Shown: one piece after another, positions 1 through 9,506 of the stretch
Position numbering within the stretch: position 1 is the stretch's first letter
Layout of the letters: each line of letters opens with the position of its first letter
NCBI GenBank assembly: GCA_026417735.1
Contig: JAOACR010000021.1
Location: forward strand, 80,476-144,475
DNA from: Kiritimatiellia bacterium
Lineage (GTDB): Bacteria; Verrucomicrobiota; Kiritimatiellia; PWTM01
Length of the DNA: 64,000 nucleotides
Reading direction: 5' to 3'
The notes under the pieces: generated by a model
Seen by the model: only the letters and a program-made list of their open reading frames with translations
What the model was told of the DNA's origin: nothing
The model's database searches: none
Translations under genes and position numbers: made by a program

Positions 1-2507
1 AGGCGCATCAGCGTCTGGAGGCTGCGACGGGATCGGACTTTGAGGACGTGCGGAGTCGGTGGGGGCGCCACCTTGTGTTTGCGCCGCAGTCGAGCGGAGG
101 CGCCTCCTGGACGCTCGGTGTGCGGGCGCTCGATCCGTGGACTGCGAGGGAGGACACCGCGAGCGACCAGGTGGCGGCGGTCCGCGCGGAGCGAGTGAAA
201 ATGTGGCTGGCGCGAGCGCGGCGGGGGGGCGAGGTGTGGCTCCTGTTGGCGACGGAGGGATCGCTCGCTCGTTTCCGGGAGCTGTACGTGGAGGAGGCGC
301 ACTGGCCGGCCGGTGTTGTTCTGGGTGTCGCGCCGCTGTCCGGAGGGTTTGAGCTCGAGGACGGCTCGTTGACGGTGGTCGCGGAGCCGGATCTGTTCCC
401 GCGGCGCGGTCCCACGGCGGCGCGGTTGGCGGGTGGACGCCGCCGGACGGCCGCTGCTGTGGAGGGCGAGCGTCTGCTCGACCCGGGGCGGATGGAGCCG
501 GGCGAGCTGGTGGTGCACGTCGAGCACGGTATCGGCCGATATTTAGGCATCACGAACGTGCGGGTGGGTGGGGAGCTGCAGGAAGTCCTCGCCGTAGAGT
601 ACGCGGAGGGCGGGCGGCTCTATGTGCCGCTGAATCAGGCCCACCTGTTGAGCCGGTACATCGGCGTGGGAGGGCGCCCACCGGCGCTGCACCGGCTGGG
701 TAGCCGCCGCTGGGCACGGGAGCGGGGCGCGGCGGAAAAGGCGATTCGCGATCTCGCCGCTCGGCTGATCGAGACGCAGGCGCTGCGGCAGATATTGCCG
801 GGGCACGCGGTCGGCCCGGACACACCGTGGCAGGCCGAATTTGAAGCGGCGTTTCCGTATGTGGAAACCGAGGACCAAGCCCGTGCAATCGCCGAAGTGA
901 AACGGGATCTCGAGGCGCCGCGGCCAGCGGATCGGCTCATCTGCGGGGATGTGGGTTATGGAAAAACCGAAGTCGCGATGCGCGCGGCGTTCAAAGTGGT
1001 GATGGACGGGCGGCAGGTTGCGGTCCTCGCGCCGACGACGGTGCTCGCGCAGCAGCATTTCGACACCTTCCGGGAGCGCATGGCCGCCTTTCCGGTGACG
1101 ATCGCGATGCTGAGCCGGTTTTGTGCGCTATCGCAGCAGCGCGAGACCCTTCGCCGGCTTCGGGAAGGGACGGTGGACATCGTCATCGGCACTCACCGCT
1201 TGTTGCAGCCGGACGTCATGTTCCGAGATCTGGGGCTGGTGATCGTGGACGAGGAACAGCGCTTCGGGGTGGAGCACAAGGAGGCGCTGAAGCGTTGGCG
1301 GCCGACGGTGGATGTGATCGCGATGAGTGCGACGCCGATCCCTCGGACGCTCTACATGAGCCTGATCGGCGCTCGTGACCTCAGTGTGATTGAAACGCCC
1401 CCCCAGGACCGGCTGCCGATCGAGACGATCATTCGCCCGTGGGACGACGCGCTGGTCCGCGAGGCAATTTTGCGGGAACTGGATCGGGGTGGGCAGGTGT
1501 TCTTTCTCCACAATCGAGTGGCGACGATCGCGCACCGCCATGAGACGCTGCGCCAGCTGGTGCCGGAGGCGCGCATTGGCATTGCGCACGGCCAGATGCC
1601 CGAGCGGCAGCTCGCGGACGTGATGCGGCGGTTCGGGGAAGGCGCGCTGGACGTGCTGCTCTGCACGACCATCATCGAGAGCGGCCTCGACATGCCGCGG
1701 GTGAACACGATTTTGATCGAGCGGGCGGACCGGTTCGGCGTCGCGGATCTGTACCAGTTGCGCGGCCGCGTGGGCCGGTATCGGCATCAGGCGTACGCCT
1801 ATTTGCTGTTACCGCGCCATGGGCGGTTGCTCGACACCGCGCGGCAGCGGATCGCCGCGCTGCGCCGCCACAGCGGCCTCGGCGCAGGATTCCGGCTCGC
1901 GATGCGCGATCTGGAGATCCGTGGGGCGGGCAACTTGCTGGGGGCCGAGCAGAGCGGGCACATCGCGGCGGTCGGTTTTGATCTGTATTGTCAGTTGCTG
2001 CGCCGGACGATCGCACAGCTTCGAGGGGAGGCGCCGCCGCCGCCGGCGACCGCACAGGTGCAGCTTGAGTTCATCCGCTATACGCCCGATCCGGTGTTCG
2101 CGGATGCCGCCGCCGCCCTGCCGGCCGACTACGTGGAGGATGAGTCGCTGCGGCTGCAGCTGTACCGCCGCATCGCGGGTGCACTGACCGAGGAGGAAAT
2201 CGACGACCTCGCGGAGGAGCTGCGCGACCGGTTTGGCCCGCTGGCGCGGCCGGCGGCACGTCTGCTCGAGCTGACGCGGTTGCGCCTGCTGGCCAGCCGC
2301 GCCGGCTTTGAACGAGTGGAGACCGACGGCGATCGGTTGCTGCTCTACCGAGAGGGCGAACCGTGGATGCCTGACGGGCGCGCACCGCGTCTGCGGGGGG
2401 AAACCACCGAGGCGCGGATTGCGGAAATCGTGTCGCTCTTGCGGCGGCTCGCTCGCGACGCCTCATCGTCGGCGGTCGGAGTTGCCGATCTGCGTCGTCT
2501 TGGCTAG
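1..2507 (+). CDS. mfd: Transcription-repair coupling factor Mfd, 3' part
   Basis: Mfd is the ATP-dependent translocase that pushes stalled RNA polymerase off DNA damage and recruits UvrA for nucleotide excision repair. The frame is open to base 1, so the gene starts outside the window. About 835 codons are present against a usual 1,100-1,200, so much of the N-terminal UvrB-like region is missing. In order one sees a CarD-type RNA polymerase-binding stretch (VVHVEHGIGRYLGI, near 508-550), motif I GDVGYGKTE (near 950), the DEEQRFG box (near 1250), SATPIPRTL (near 1330), IIESGLDMPR (near 1675) and motif VI QLRGRVGR (near 1757). A complete C-terminal TRCF domain follows. The stop is TAG at 2505-2507. 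The next gene starts 15 bases later on the same strand but is unrelated in function. Confidence 0.97.
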   Translation, partial: AHQRLEAATGSDFEDVRSRWGRHLVFAPQSSGGASWTLGVRALDPWTAREDTASDQVAAVRAERVKMWLARARRGGEVWLLLATEGSLARFRELYVEEAHWPAGVVLGVAPLSGGFELEDGSLTVVAEPDLFPRRGPTAARLAGGRRRTAAAVEGERLLDPGRMEPGELVVHVEHGIGRYLGITNVRVGGELQEVLAVEYAEGGRLYVPLNQAHLLSRYIGVGGRPPALHRLGSRRWARERGAAEKAIRDLAARLIETQALRQILPGHAVGPDTPWQAEFEAAFPYVETEDQARAIAEVKRDLEAPRPADRLICGDVGYGKTEVAMRAAFKVVMDGRQVAVLAPTTVLAQQHFDTFRERMAAFPVTIAMLSRFCALSQQRETLRRLREGTVDIVIGTHRLLQPDVMFRDLGLVIVDEEQRFGVEHKEALKRWRPTVDVIAMSATPIPRTLYMSLIGARDLSVIETPPQDRLPIETIIRPWDDALVREAILRELDRGGQVFFLHNRVATIAHRHETLRQLVPEARIGIAHGQMPERQLADVMRRFGEGALDVLLCTTIIESGLDMPRVNTILIERADRFGVADLYQLRGRVGRYRHQAYAYLLLPRHGRLLDTARQRIAALRRHSGLGAGFRLAMRDLEIRGAGNLLGAEQSGHIAAVGFDLYCQLLRRTIAQLRGEAPPPPATAQVQLEFIRYTPDPVFADAAAALPADYVEDESLRLQLYRRIAGALTEEEIDDLAEELRDRFGPLARPAARLLELTRLRLLASRAGFERVETDGDRLLLYREGEPWMPDGRAPRLRGETTEARIAEIVSLLRRLARDASSSAVGVADLRRLG

Positions 2508-2522
2508 GTTCCGCACGGCTTC

Positions 2523-3338
2523 ATGCACCACGCGCAAGCGACACCGCCCCGGGAAACTCTCGCCGAAGTCTGGCGCTGGCGGTTTGCGATCGCGAATCTG
2601 ATGCGGGCGGATTTTTGCGCGCGATACCGGAACATGTCGCTCGGTGTCGCGTGGTCGCTCCTCAACCCGCTGGTGCTGCTGGGCATGTTCGCGTTCGTGT
2701 TTACCTACGGGGTGCAGGGCGTTCATCGGCCCTATTTCCCGGTGTTCCTGCTGCTGGGGATCGTGCCCTACAATTTCTTTTCGCTTTCGTTGGCGGCCGC
2801 GACGCCCTCGCTGCAGTTCAATGCCGCGATTGTGAAGCGGGTACCATTTCCTCGTGTGCTGCTGCCGGTCGCGACGGTGTGTTCCCAAGCACTGCACTTT
2901 GCGGTGCAGCTGGCGCTGTTGGGGCTGTTCGTTCTTTTCTGGCGCGTACCGCCGACCGCGCACTGGCTCTGGTTGCCGTTGCTAGCGGGACTGGAGCTGG
3001 CATGGGTCGCGGGTGCGGCGACGCTCGCGTGCATGCTGAACGTGCGGGTCCGCGACATGCGCTACCTGGTCGAGTCGGGTTTGGTGGTCCTGTTCTGGCT
3101 CACCCCTGTCTTTTACTCGGCGGACGCGGTTCGCCTACGCGCCCCCCGATGGCTCTGGCATGTCTACTCGATGAATCCACTGGTGGGAATCATCGAGGGC
3201 GCTCGGAGGGCGGTTCTGGACGGCCGGCCCCCGGATTTCTCGACGCTGTCGGTCGCGGCGACGGTGACCGCACTGACTCTCGCGACGGCCTCGCTGGCGG
3301 CGCGCTGGATTGGACCGACCTGTGCGGACGAGCTGTAA
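2523..3338 (+). CDS. ABC-2 type polysaccharide/teichoate export permease (Wzm/TagG-like)
   Basis: A 271-residue integral membrane protein with about six hydrophobic segments after a cytoplasmic amphipathic N-terminus (residues 1-35). It contains the stretch RNMSLGVAWSLLNPL, typical of ABC-2 permeases that export lipid-linked polysaccharides such as O-antigen or teichoic acid. A second family-like feature is the late FWLTPVFYS segment with WHVYSMNPL after it. Length and order fit Wzm/TagG. The ATPase gene begins directly downstream, so the pair probably forms one exporter in the inner membrane. The start ATG at 2523 has no clear ribosome-binding site. The substrate cannot be told from the sequence. 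Confidence 0.9.
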   Translation: MHHAQATPPRETLAEVWRWRFAIANLMRADFCARYRNMSLGVAWSLLNPLVLLGMFAFVFTYGVQGVHRPYFPVFLLLGIVPYNFFSLSLAAATPSLQFNAAIVKRVPFPRVLLPVATVCSQALHFAVQLALLGLFVLFWRVPPTAHWLWLPLLAGLELAWVAGAATLACMLNVRVRDMRYLVESGLVVLFWLTPVFYSADAVRLRAPRWLWHVYSMNPLVGIIEGARRAVLDGRPPDFSTLSVAATVTALTLATASLAARWIGPTCADEL

Positions 3339-3360
3339 CGACGCTGGGGGTGGATCCAAC

Positions 3361-4101
3361 TTGCAAGCGACGGCGGACGTCTTGGCGCGGTTCGACGGTG
3401 TCGGCAAAGCGTTTCGGACGGTCCGGCATCCGCCGCTGTTGGCCGAGGCGCTGTGGCGGCGACTTACGCGGCGGGAGCGGCCGGCCATGCTGTGGGCGCT
3501 GCGGGGGGTTTCGCTGGAGTTGCGGCGGGGGGAGCGGGTGGCGCTGGTGGGGCCGAACGGCGCAGGGAAGTCCACGCTGTTGACATTGTTGGCCGGCACC
3601 ACGCGGCCGACGATGGGAACCGTGGAGGTGCGCGGCCGGGTGGCGGCGTTGCTGGATCTGGGCGCAGGTGTTCATCCCGACCTCACCGGGCGTGAGAACA
3701 TCTGGCTGCTCGGTTCGCTGCTGGGGCTGAGCCGCGCGCAGATTCAGGCGCGGGCCGACCAGATTGAAGCGTTCGCGGACATCCCGGAGTTTCTGGACGC
3801 CCCGCTGCGCACCTACTCGTCGGGGATGCTGCTGCGGCTCGCATTTGCGGTGCTGATCCACACGGATCCGGACATTGTGGCGGTGGACGAGGTGCTCGCC
3901 GCCGCAGACCAGAAGTTTCAGGCACGCTGCTTTGACTGGCTGGCGGAGTTCACCCGGCGCGGCGGCGCCGCGATCGTGGTGAGTCATGCGCTGGAGCGCA
4001 TCCGTTGGTTCTGCGCTCGGGCGGTGTGGCTTGAGGGCGGGCAGGTGCGCGCGGACGGACCGATGGCGGACGTGATCCGGGCGTATGAGGGGGGCGCGTG
4101 A
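3361..4101 (+). CDS. ABC exporter ATPase (Wzt/TagH-like), short form
   Basis: A 246-residue ATPase that would power the permease encoded just upstream. Walker A is GPNGAGKST, the signature is the YSSGM variant usual in Wzt/TagH proteins, Walker B is followed by DEVLAAAD, and the H-loop is SHAL. I chose TTG at 3361, preceded by GGGGGTGGA with about six bases of spacing. A TTG at 3310 would overlap the permease gene and add 17 unconvincing residues. The protein ends soon after the nucleotide-binding domain, so it lacks the C-terminal carbohydrate-binding domain found in Wzt proteins that recognise a chain terminus. The stop overlaps the next start (GTGA), implying translational coupling. Confidence 0.9.
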   Translation: MQATADVLARFDGVGKAFRTVRHPPLLAEALWRRLTRRERPAMLWALRGVSLELRRGERVALVGPNGAGKSTLLTLLAGTTRPTMGTVEVRGRVAALLDLGAGVHPDLTGRENIWLLGSLLGLSRAQIQARADQIEAFADIPEFLDAPLRTYSSGMLLRLAFAVLIHTDPDIVAVDEVLAAADQKFQARCFDWLAEFTRRGGAAIVVSHALERIRWFCARAVWLEGGQVRADGPMADVIRAYEGGA

Positions 4102-6293
4102 AGGGGCCGATCAGCTCCCCGCGGCGCCCGATCACGCCGCTCACTGCGATCGCAGTGCTGCTGGCTACGCTGTGGACGCTCGCGCAGTTTCGTGTGGTCA
4201 GCTATGTGGTCACCAGTGATCCGAAACTTTATTTGACGCTCGCCCGCACACTGGCGAGCTCGCCCATCGGATCCTCGGAGTGGCGAACCGCGTTCGCGCA
4301 GATTTCTCCTCTGTGGCCTGTCATGCTGGCTCTGTGCTGGCGGTGGCTGGGGGCCTGGGCGCCGTACTGGCTCAATTGGGGGCTGGGGCTTCTTTGGCTG
4401 GTCGCACTGCGGTTGCTGATCGCGCGCCGATGGGCGGCGGGCGGGACGGGAGCGTTTGTGCTGGCCGCGGTTCCTGCGATCGTCGTTCGCGCCCATCCGC
4501 TGGAGTTGGAGTGGCTGCTGCATCCCTACCGCGAAATGTCCGCCATGCTGTTTCTGACGGCGCTCTGGGCGGTGTTGCCGGATGTGCCGCGGGCCGCGGG
4601 CCGGTGGCTGGGCGCGGGCACGCTCGGGCTGCTCGCCACGCTCGCGCGAGAGCCGACAGCGCTGGCGCTGGCCGGTCCGGTGTGCGTTGCGGTTGCCGCG
4701 CGGGACGAACCGTGGAGCGGGCGCGCCCGCGCAATCGCCGCGTTTGCGGCGCCATTTGCGGTTACGGCTGCACTATGGTGGTTCACTCGCACCGTGACGG
4801 GGCTGGAAGAATGGACGGGCCAGCTGCACGGCTTTCGCCACGAAATGTTCGAGCTGGAGCGGTGGCGACGGGCGGCGGCCAATCTGTGGCAACTGTGGCA
4901 ATGGTGGGTGGGCGGCCTGGGGCTGCTGGGCAGCATTGGCGCGGCGATCGGCCTGGCCCGGGCGGTGCGACGTCGTGACCCTGCGGCATGGCTGGCGGCG
5001 GCAACGGTGATCACGATTCCCTTCTATGCGCTGTATCTTGCGGCGCCGCGATATTTGACGATTGCCTGGCTGGGAGCCGCGTGGATGGCGGCGGAGGGAT
5101 GGGCGGAGGTGCTCGAGTGGTTTCGTGCGCGATCGCCGCGCTATCGCGGTCCGTCAACCGCCCTCGCGGTGCTGGCGGCGCTGTTGGCGACAGCCGGCCG
5201 CACGATGATGGAGCCGTCCTTGACGCTCGGGCCCCGGTTCGGCTGGCAGGAGACCCGGCGCGCGGCGGCCGCGATTGATGCGGTGTGTGCGGGCGGCCCC
5301 TTGTTCATCGAGCGGGACTGTCGTGCGATCGAATCACTGGTGTTGCATCATGCGAATGCGCCGCTCCGGTGGCCGGAGACGGCGGGCGAGGGGGCTCCGT
5401 CCGGAGCGGTCTTTGCGAAACCGTTGAACGCCGCGTGTTACACGCCGGCGCGTGTTCGGCGGGGCGGCGTCCGCGTGGAGGAGTGGCTCCTGCAGGCGGG
5501 GCGGCTTTCCGTGCCTGCGGAAAAAACGCCCGGCGGCTCAACAATCGTACTCGGCGAGGGGCGGTATCGGTTGCTCCGGTTCACGGCCTGGACGGACGGA
5601 GTGCCCGCCAGTGCTTCGGGGCGCATGCGTTTGCCCGGTGGATCGCAGGCGGTATGGCTCGATCTGCGCAAAGCGCCCGTTGGTCGGTGGATGTTTGCCT
5701 GGCGTTCGGTCGATGGGGGGCTGCTCATGTGGAGCGGGGAGGGGTGCGGTCTGCATTCGCTTCTCATCGACGCGGTCACCGCGGAGCGCGAAGGGGAATG
5801 GTGGCTCCGCGCCGACGGGCCCGTGCCGGCCGATCCGATCGCCGCAATTCAGCAGGGCTCCGAGGTGGTGTGGTTTGAGATGGGCCCCATGCGCTGGTTG
5901 TCTGCGCAGCGTTGGTTTCAGCCCCCATTTGTGACCGGCAGCACGGCGGAGCGGCACGGCGCCGCACTGCTCGAGGGCGGACGGCTGCAATTGCCGCCAA
6001 TGGCATTGGGAACCGCGGGAAGGGCGGCGCGCTTGGCGGTGACGCTGGAACTCGCGCCCGTCGGTACCCTCACCGGCACCACGATAAGCGTGCGAGGGAA
6101 CGGACGGCAACTTGCCAGGCGCGTGATGGGCAGGCAGGGGGGGACAGTCGCGTGGACGACGGAGCTTCAACCCGGCTCGGGGGCGGAGGTGGAGCTTGAA
6201 TGTGTACCGCCGCTCTCCCCTCGGGGGTTCTTCCGGGTCCGCGCGATCGGGCTCATGCTTTCTGCGGTGGCGTCCCCGCCCGCCGAACAGTGA
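4098..6293 (+). CDS. Large polytopic membrane protein, possible GT-C type glycosyltransferase
   Basis: A 731-residue protein. Residues 1-365 hold about ten hydrophobic segments; residues 370-731 are soluble and look like a periplasmic beta-rich domain. An Asp in the first loop after helix 1 (SDPKLY) and the overall plan recall GT-C/ArnT-like transferases that use lipid-linked sugars. I see no decisive family motif, so the function is an inference. The GTG start overlaps the stop of the ABC ATPase by four bases, so it is probably co-translated with the exporter and may modify the exported glycan. It could also be a non-enzymatic membrane protein. The downstream neighbours are on the opposite strand. 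Confidence 0.75.
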   Translation: MKGPISSPRRPITPLTAIAVLLATLWTLAQFRVVSYVVTSDPKLYLTLARTLASSPIGSSEWRTAFAQISPLWPVMLALCWRWLGAWAPYWLNWGLGLLWLVALRLLIARRWAAGGTGAFVLAAVPAIVVRAHPLELEWLLHPYREMSAMLFLTALWAVLPDVPRAAGRWLGAGTLGLLATLAREPTALALAGPVCVAVAARDEPWSGRARAIAAFAAPFAVTAALWWFTRTVTGLEEWTGQLHGFRHEMFELERWRRAAANLWQLWQWWVGGLGLLGSIGAAIGLARAVRRRDPAAWLAAATVITIPFYALYLAAPRYLTIAWLGAAWMAAEGWAEVLEWFRARSPRYRGPSTALAVLAALLATAGRTMMEPSLTLGPRFGWQETRRAAAAIDAVCAGGPLFIERDCRAIESLVLHHANAPLRWPETAGEGAPSGAVFAKPLNAACYTPARVRRGGVRVEEWLLQAGRLSVPAEKTPGGSTIVLGEGRYRLLRFTAWTDGVPASASGRMRLPGGSQAVWLDLRKAPVGRWMFAWRSVDGGLLMWSGEGCGLHSLLIDAVTAEREGEWWLRADGPVPADPIAAIQQGSEVVWFEMGPMRWLSAQRWFQPPFVTGSTAERHGAALLEGGRLQLPPMALGTAGRAARLAVTLELAPVGTLTGTTISVRGNGRQLARRVMGRQGGTVAWTTELQPGSGAEVELECVPPLSPRGFFRVRAIGLMLSAVASPPAEQ

Positions 6294-6296
6294 CCG

Positions 6297-7292
6297 CACC
6301 TCGATGGCTGGGCTTTCCAGAGCATACTGCCGTGGTCGCCGCGGTCGGGCATCTCTGCAATGTCGGCGGAAGTGACGATCTCCGCATTGGTCGACACGTG
6401 CACGACCAGTCGTTCCTGCGCTCGAAAGATTGTTTCCCGCTCCGTCTCGGTGAGGAATCACTCCACGGGGCTTGCGCGGATATGGAACGGCGGAGATTTC
6501 GGCCACGCGGTCCGGGCGCCGCCCTCAGAATAGTTGGGGTTCTAAACCCGGGCCGTTGCGTCGATAGAAATCGTTTTCGCGGATTAGCACGGTCACCAAT
6601 GGTGCTCGGGGTCCTGACCATCTTGCGCAAAGCGCATCGTACAAGGCCACGGGATCGAACCGCCCACGCTTCGGTCTCTCGAGAATGCCATTGGACCAGA
6701 AAAGCTCCGCGGCCCGGTCCGGTGTCGGCATGCCGGAGACGCTGAAATCGCTCGGGCACACCAGCAGGGTGCCGCGGTATTCAAAAGGTCAGTCTGGCGC
6801 AGTGCCGGTGTTGTGGCAGACCACGCGGACTGCCGCGTCGAGTTCTGCGCAAGCGCGCGCTTGAGTTTCCGCGACCGGGGCTGGGTCGTGCGAGGTGCCG
6901 ATCGCGACCGGTAAAGGACTGAATGTCTTCGAGATCAGCCGCATTCCAGGCGTGCGCGATCGATCGAGCGCGCCGCTGGTCAGGTTCGAGGGCATACCTT
7001 TTGTAATCGCGCAGCAGATCGGCGAGCGCGGCTTCGGACTGCTCGCGGAGAGGCAAAGAGAAACCGCGCCCGAGCGGGTGGAGCGAGCGGACGTGACCAC
7101 TGATCGTCACTCCGCTGTCGCGCAGGCGGCGGCCTCCGTCCGGCCGGCGCGAGAGGTATCGCTCGAGAAGTGGCGCGGTCAAATCAAAGCACCCCCCTCG
7201 CGATGGTGTTCGAGCGTGCCGATCAGTCGAAGCAGGGTGTCGGTGCTCGGGTCGACACAGCCCCAGTCGTGCGCGTAGACCACAGAAGTGAC
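6297..7292 (-). pseudogene. Decayed polysaccharide-deacetylase-like gene, several frameshifts
   Basis: Consecutive stretches of sensible protein sit in different minus-strand frames. Reading 5' to 3': VVYAHDWGCVDPSTDTLLRL (near 7285-7225), FDLTAPLLERYLSRRPD and SGVTISGHV (near 7185-7085), FSPLPVAIGTSHDPAPV (near 6930-6880), CPSDFSVSGMPTP and LIRENDFYRRNGPG (near 6760-6545), and finally RAQERLVVHVSTNAEIV (near 6435-6385). The order, spacing and acidic/aromatic pattern resemble secreted polysaccharide-deacetylase-type proteins, and the gene just upstream also ends in a deacetylase-like domain. At least four frame changes and several stops break it, so no full product can be made. The family name is my inference from the reassembled fragments. 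Confidence 0.65.
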
Positions 7293-9343
7293 GCGAGGGC
7301 GGGGGCTGCTGAGGTGGCCGCCGGTCTTTGCTCGGGACGTGGCGAGGTGCCGGGGTTCGCGCGTTCCCAGGCGAGGTAAGCGTCGGCCATTTGTGAAAAG
7401 GTGGCCCACCGCGCACGGCCCTCCTTCACGAGCGGAGAGACGACCTGCGCGAACCATGCCTCGATGACGGCGAAGGGATGGTCGGGGCGGCCGCGGAACT
7501 CACCTGGATGGAGGGTGATGTGGAACACGTTCACGCGGTCGGCCCGGGCGGCGCGCAGGGAGAGTTCGAGGCCTTCGGTCAGCATGTCAAAGTAGCGCCA
7601 GTCGCCGCCGGCGAGTTCAGCGCGCCGCATCCCCGCGTGATCGGGCCGCGAGAAGAGGCCGTCGGGGAGGTAGACGATTCTGGCGGTGGGATCATGGTGC
7701 GCGAACGCGTTGATGTCGTCATCGGCCGGGCCTCCGGCAGGTCGCCAGGGATGGATGCCGAGCAAGCGGATGTCGGTACTCTGGCGGCGTGGGTTTTTGT
7801 GGTCGCACATCACTTCCAGCCCGGCGGTGGCGGCCGCGGCGAGCACGCCGGTGTAGAGGTTGCCGCCGCTCCAGCAGCGAATGGGTCCGCGAGCGCCGGC
7901 TCGCCGGATCCATTCGACCTCGCTGCGCATCGCGGCCGCCCAGTCGGCGACGTCGAGGGTGTTACAGTCGGGGCCGAGGTGCGCGTCCTCGTGGAAGTGC
8001 AGCGCAATTTCGTGTCCCCGGCGTTCGAGCTCCAGGAGAATCGTTTCGCCGGTTTCGGCGGCGATGCGTGTGAACGGTGTCTGCGCCTGGACGGTGAGGC
8101 GGCCCCCGAATCTTTCGACAAGGTTGGCGAGCTGGCGGATGTCCGTCACATGGCGTCGGAAGAGTTCCGGATCGCGGTAGTCGAGACGGTGCGGTGCCGA
8201 TGGTGGAGGGCGAGCGGGAGAGCGCGGCAACCAGTCGGCGGGAGGCGGCGGCGCGCGCACCGCACCAAACGGTTCGATGTGGAGGCCAACGCCGATGAGC
8301 AGCGGCGCATTGGTGGAGCCGGCGTCCTGCGGCACCGTCCGGGAGAGGCGGGGTGGGGCCGCTGGTGTCGATCCTCGTTCCCGCGGTGGGGTGGTTGGAG
8401 GAGCCTCGCGTCGAACCGGTTCGCTGGTAACTGCGATCAGCCAGGCGCCATCGCGCAGTCGGACTGCGGCGGGATCGGCGCCGCGAAGTGGCAGATTCAC
8501 TGGCGCCGACCATCGCTCACCATCACTGCTGCTGGCCATCCAGACGAGGGCGCCGGGCCCTTCGGCGGGCATCCCAGCGTCCGCGGTTCCGAAAAACACC
8601 AGACGGCCGCCGTCGACGACGACGTTGCCCAGCCATCGCCGGTTGCCGGGGATTCGTACATCCGGCGCACGCACGAAGTTCAGGCCGTCTCGGCTGACGG
8701 CGTGATACGCGATGCCCTGCCTCGGGGAGGGGGGTTCACCCAGAGGTTCTGAGGGCCCGTTGTCCGGTGCGTACAGGTGCACCACGCCGCGATACCCGAC
8801 TGCCGCACAGTCAATCACGGGCCGGTTCGTGATCGCGAACCGCACGCCGGGCTCGAAGACATAGGCGACCCCGTCGGTGGTGATCGCAGAATAGATCGCG
8901 GGCACGGACTGCCCGCCCGCGGGCCGCCGACGGTTGCCGGTGAAATACAGTCGCAGGCGGCCGTCCGGCAGAGGGACGAGGGTGGGGTCAAAAGGGAATC
9001 GCATCCACTCGGGCAGGCCGGCCATCTGGATCACGCGCGGCGGCGTCCAGGTGTGTCCCTCGTCGGAAGAGAACCGCACGGCGACAGTGTCGAAATTCTG
9101 CGGATCATCGGCGGGAAAGTGCTGATGAGCGGCGATCAGTCGCCCGTCTCCAAGGCGAGCGAGCGTGACCACTCCCGCCCGCTCAAAGGTCGCCACCTTT
9201 TCGGTCTGGTGTGGATCTCCCCAACGCCAGAGTTGGATGTCGCGGTTCCAAGGCCCGTCGTCGGGAGGAGGTGGTGGCCGCTGGGCGAGCACAGCGGTCG
9301 CGGTGCTAGACAGCGCGATCGACAACAGGAGGACGCAGTTCAT
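7223..9343 (-). CDS. Secreted beta-propeller (BNR/sialidase-like) and deacetylase-like fusion protein
   Basis: A 706-residue secreted protein. The chosen ATG at 9343 gives a clean signal peptide (MNCVLLLSIALSSTATAVLA); further upstream the frame has low-quality sequence. Residues about 25-330 show a repeated beta-propeller pattern with an Asp-box-like SSDEGHTW and further SRDG and SSDG turns, as in BNR/GH33/GH43-like folds. A Pro-rich linker follows. Residues about 370-670 resemble a NodB/polysaccharide-deacetylase fold with HFHEDAHLG and DGLFSRPDHAG. The last 25 or so residues run out of frame into the neighbouring pseudogene, so the natural C-terminus may have been FSQMADAYLAWER plus a short tail. 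The substrate is unknown; a surface or plant glycan is plausible. Confidence 0.75.
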   Translation of the reverse strand: MNCVLLLSIALSSTATAVLAQRPPPPPDDGPWNRDIQLWRWGDPHQTEKVATFERAGVVTLARLGDGRLIAAHQHFPADDPQNFDTVAVRFSSDEGHTWTPPRVIQMAGLPEWMRFPFDPTLVPLPDGRLRLYFTGNRRRPAGGQSVPAIYSAITTDGVAYVFEPGVRFAITNRPVIDCAAVGYRGVVHLYAPDNGPSEPLGEPPSPRQGIAYHAVSRDGLNFVRAPDVRIPGNRRWLGNVVVDGGRLVFFGTADAGMPAEGPGALVWMASSSDGERWSAPVNLPLRGADPAAVRLRDGAWLIAVTSEPVRREAPPTTPPRERGSTPAAPPRLSRTVPQDAGSTNAPLLIGVGLHIEPFGAVRAPPPPADWLPRSPARPPPSAPHRLDYRDPELFRRHVTDIRQLANLVERFGGRLTVQAQTPFTRIAAETGETILLELERRGHEIALHFHEDAHLGPDCNTLDVADWAAAMRSEVEWIRRAGARGPIRCWSGGNLYTGVLAAAATAGLEVMCDHKNPRRQSTDIRLLGIHPWRPAGGPADDDINAFAHHDPTARIVYLPDGLFSRPDHAGMRRAELAGGDWRYFDMLTEGLELSLRAARADRVNVFHITLHPGEFRGRPDHPFAVIEAWFAQVVSPLVKEGRARWATFSQMADAYLAWERANPGTSPRPEQRPAATSAAPALASLLWSTRTTGAVSTRAPTPCFD

Positions 9344-9506
9344 GAGGGAATCCCGGCTCCAAGGTAAATGGTTTCCGTGCTGCTGCAAGCACGGGTGGCG
9401 GGTTCTCGAGGGTGATGAGGCGAACCGCCGACGGTGTAAACCAACGATCGGTGCAATGGGCGGCGAGTGGGAGGTGAATGATTGACGGCCACGCGCGGCC
9501 GCGCCT

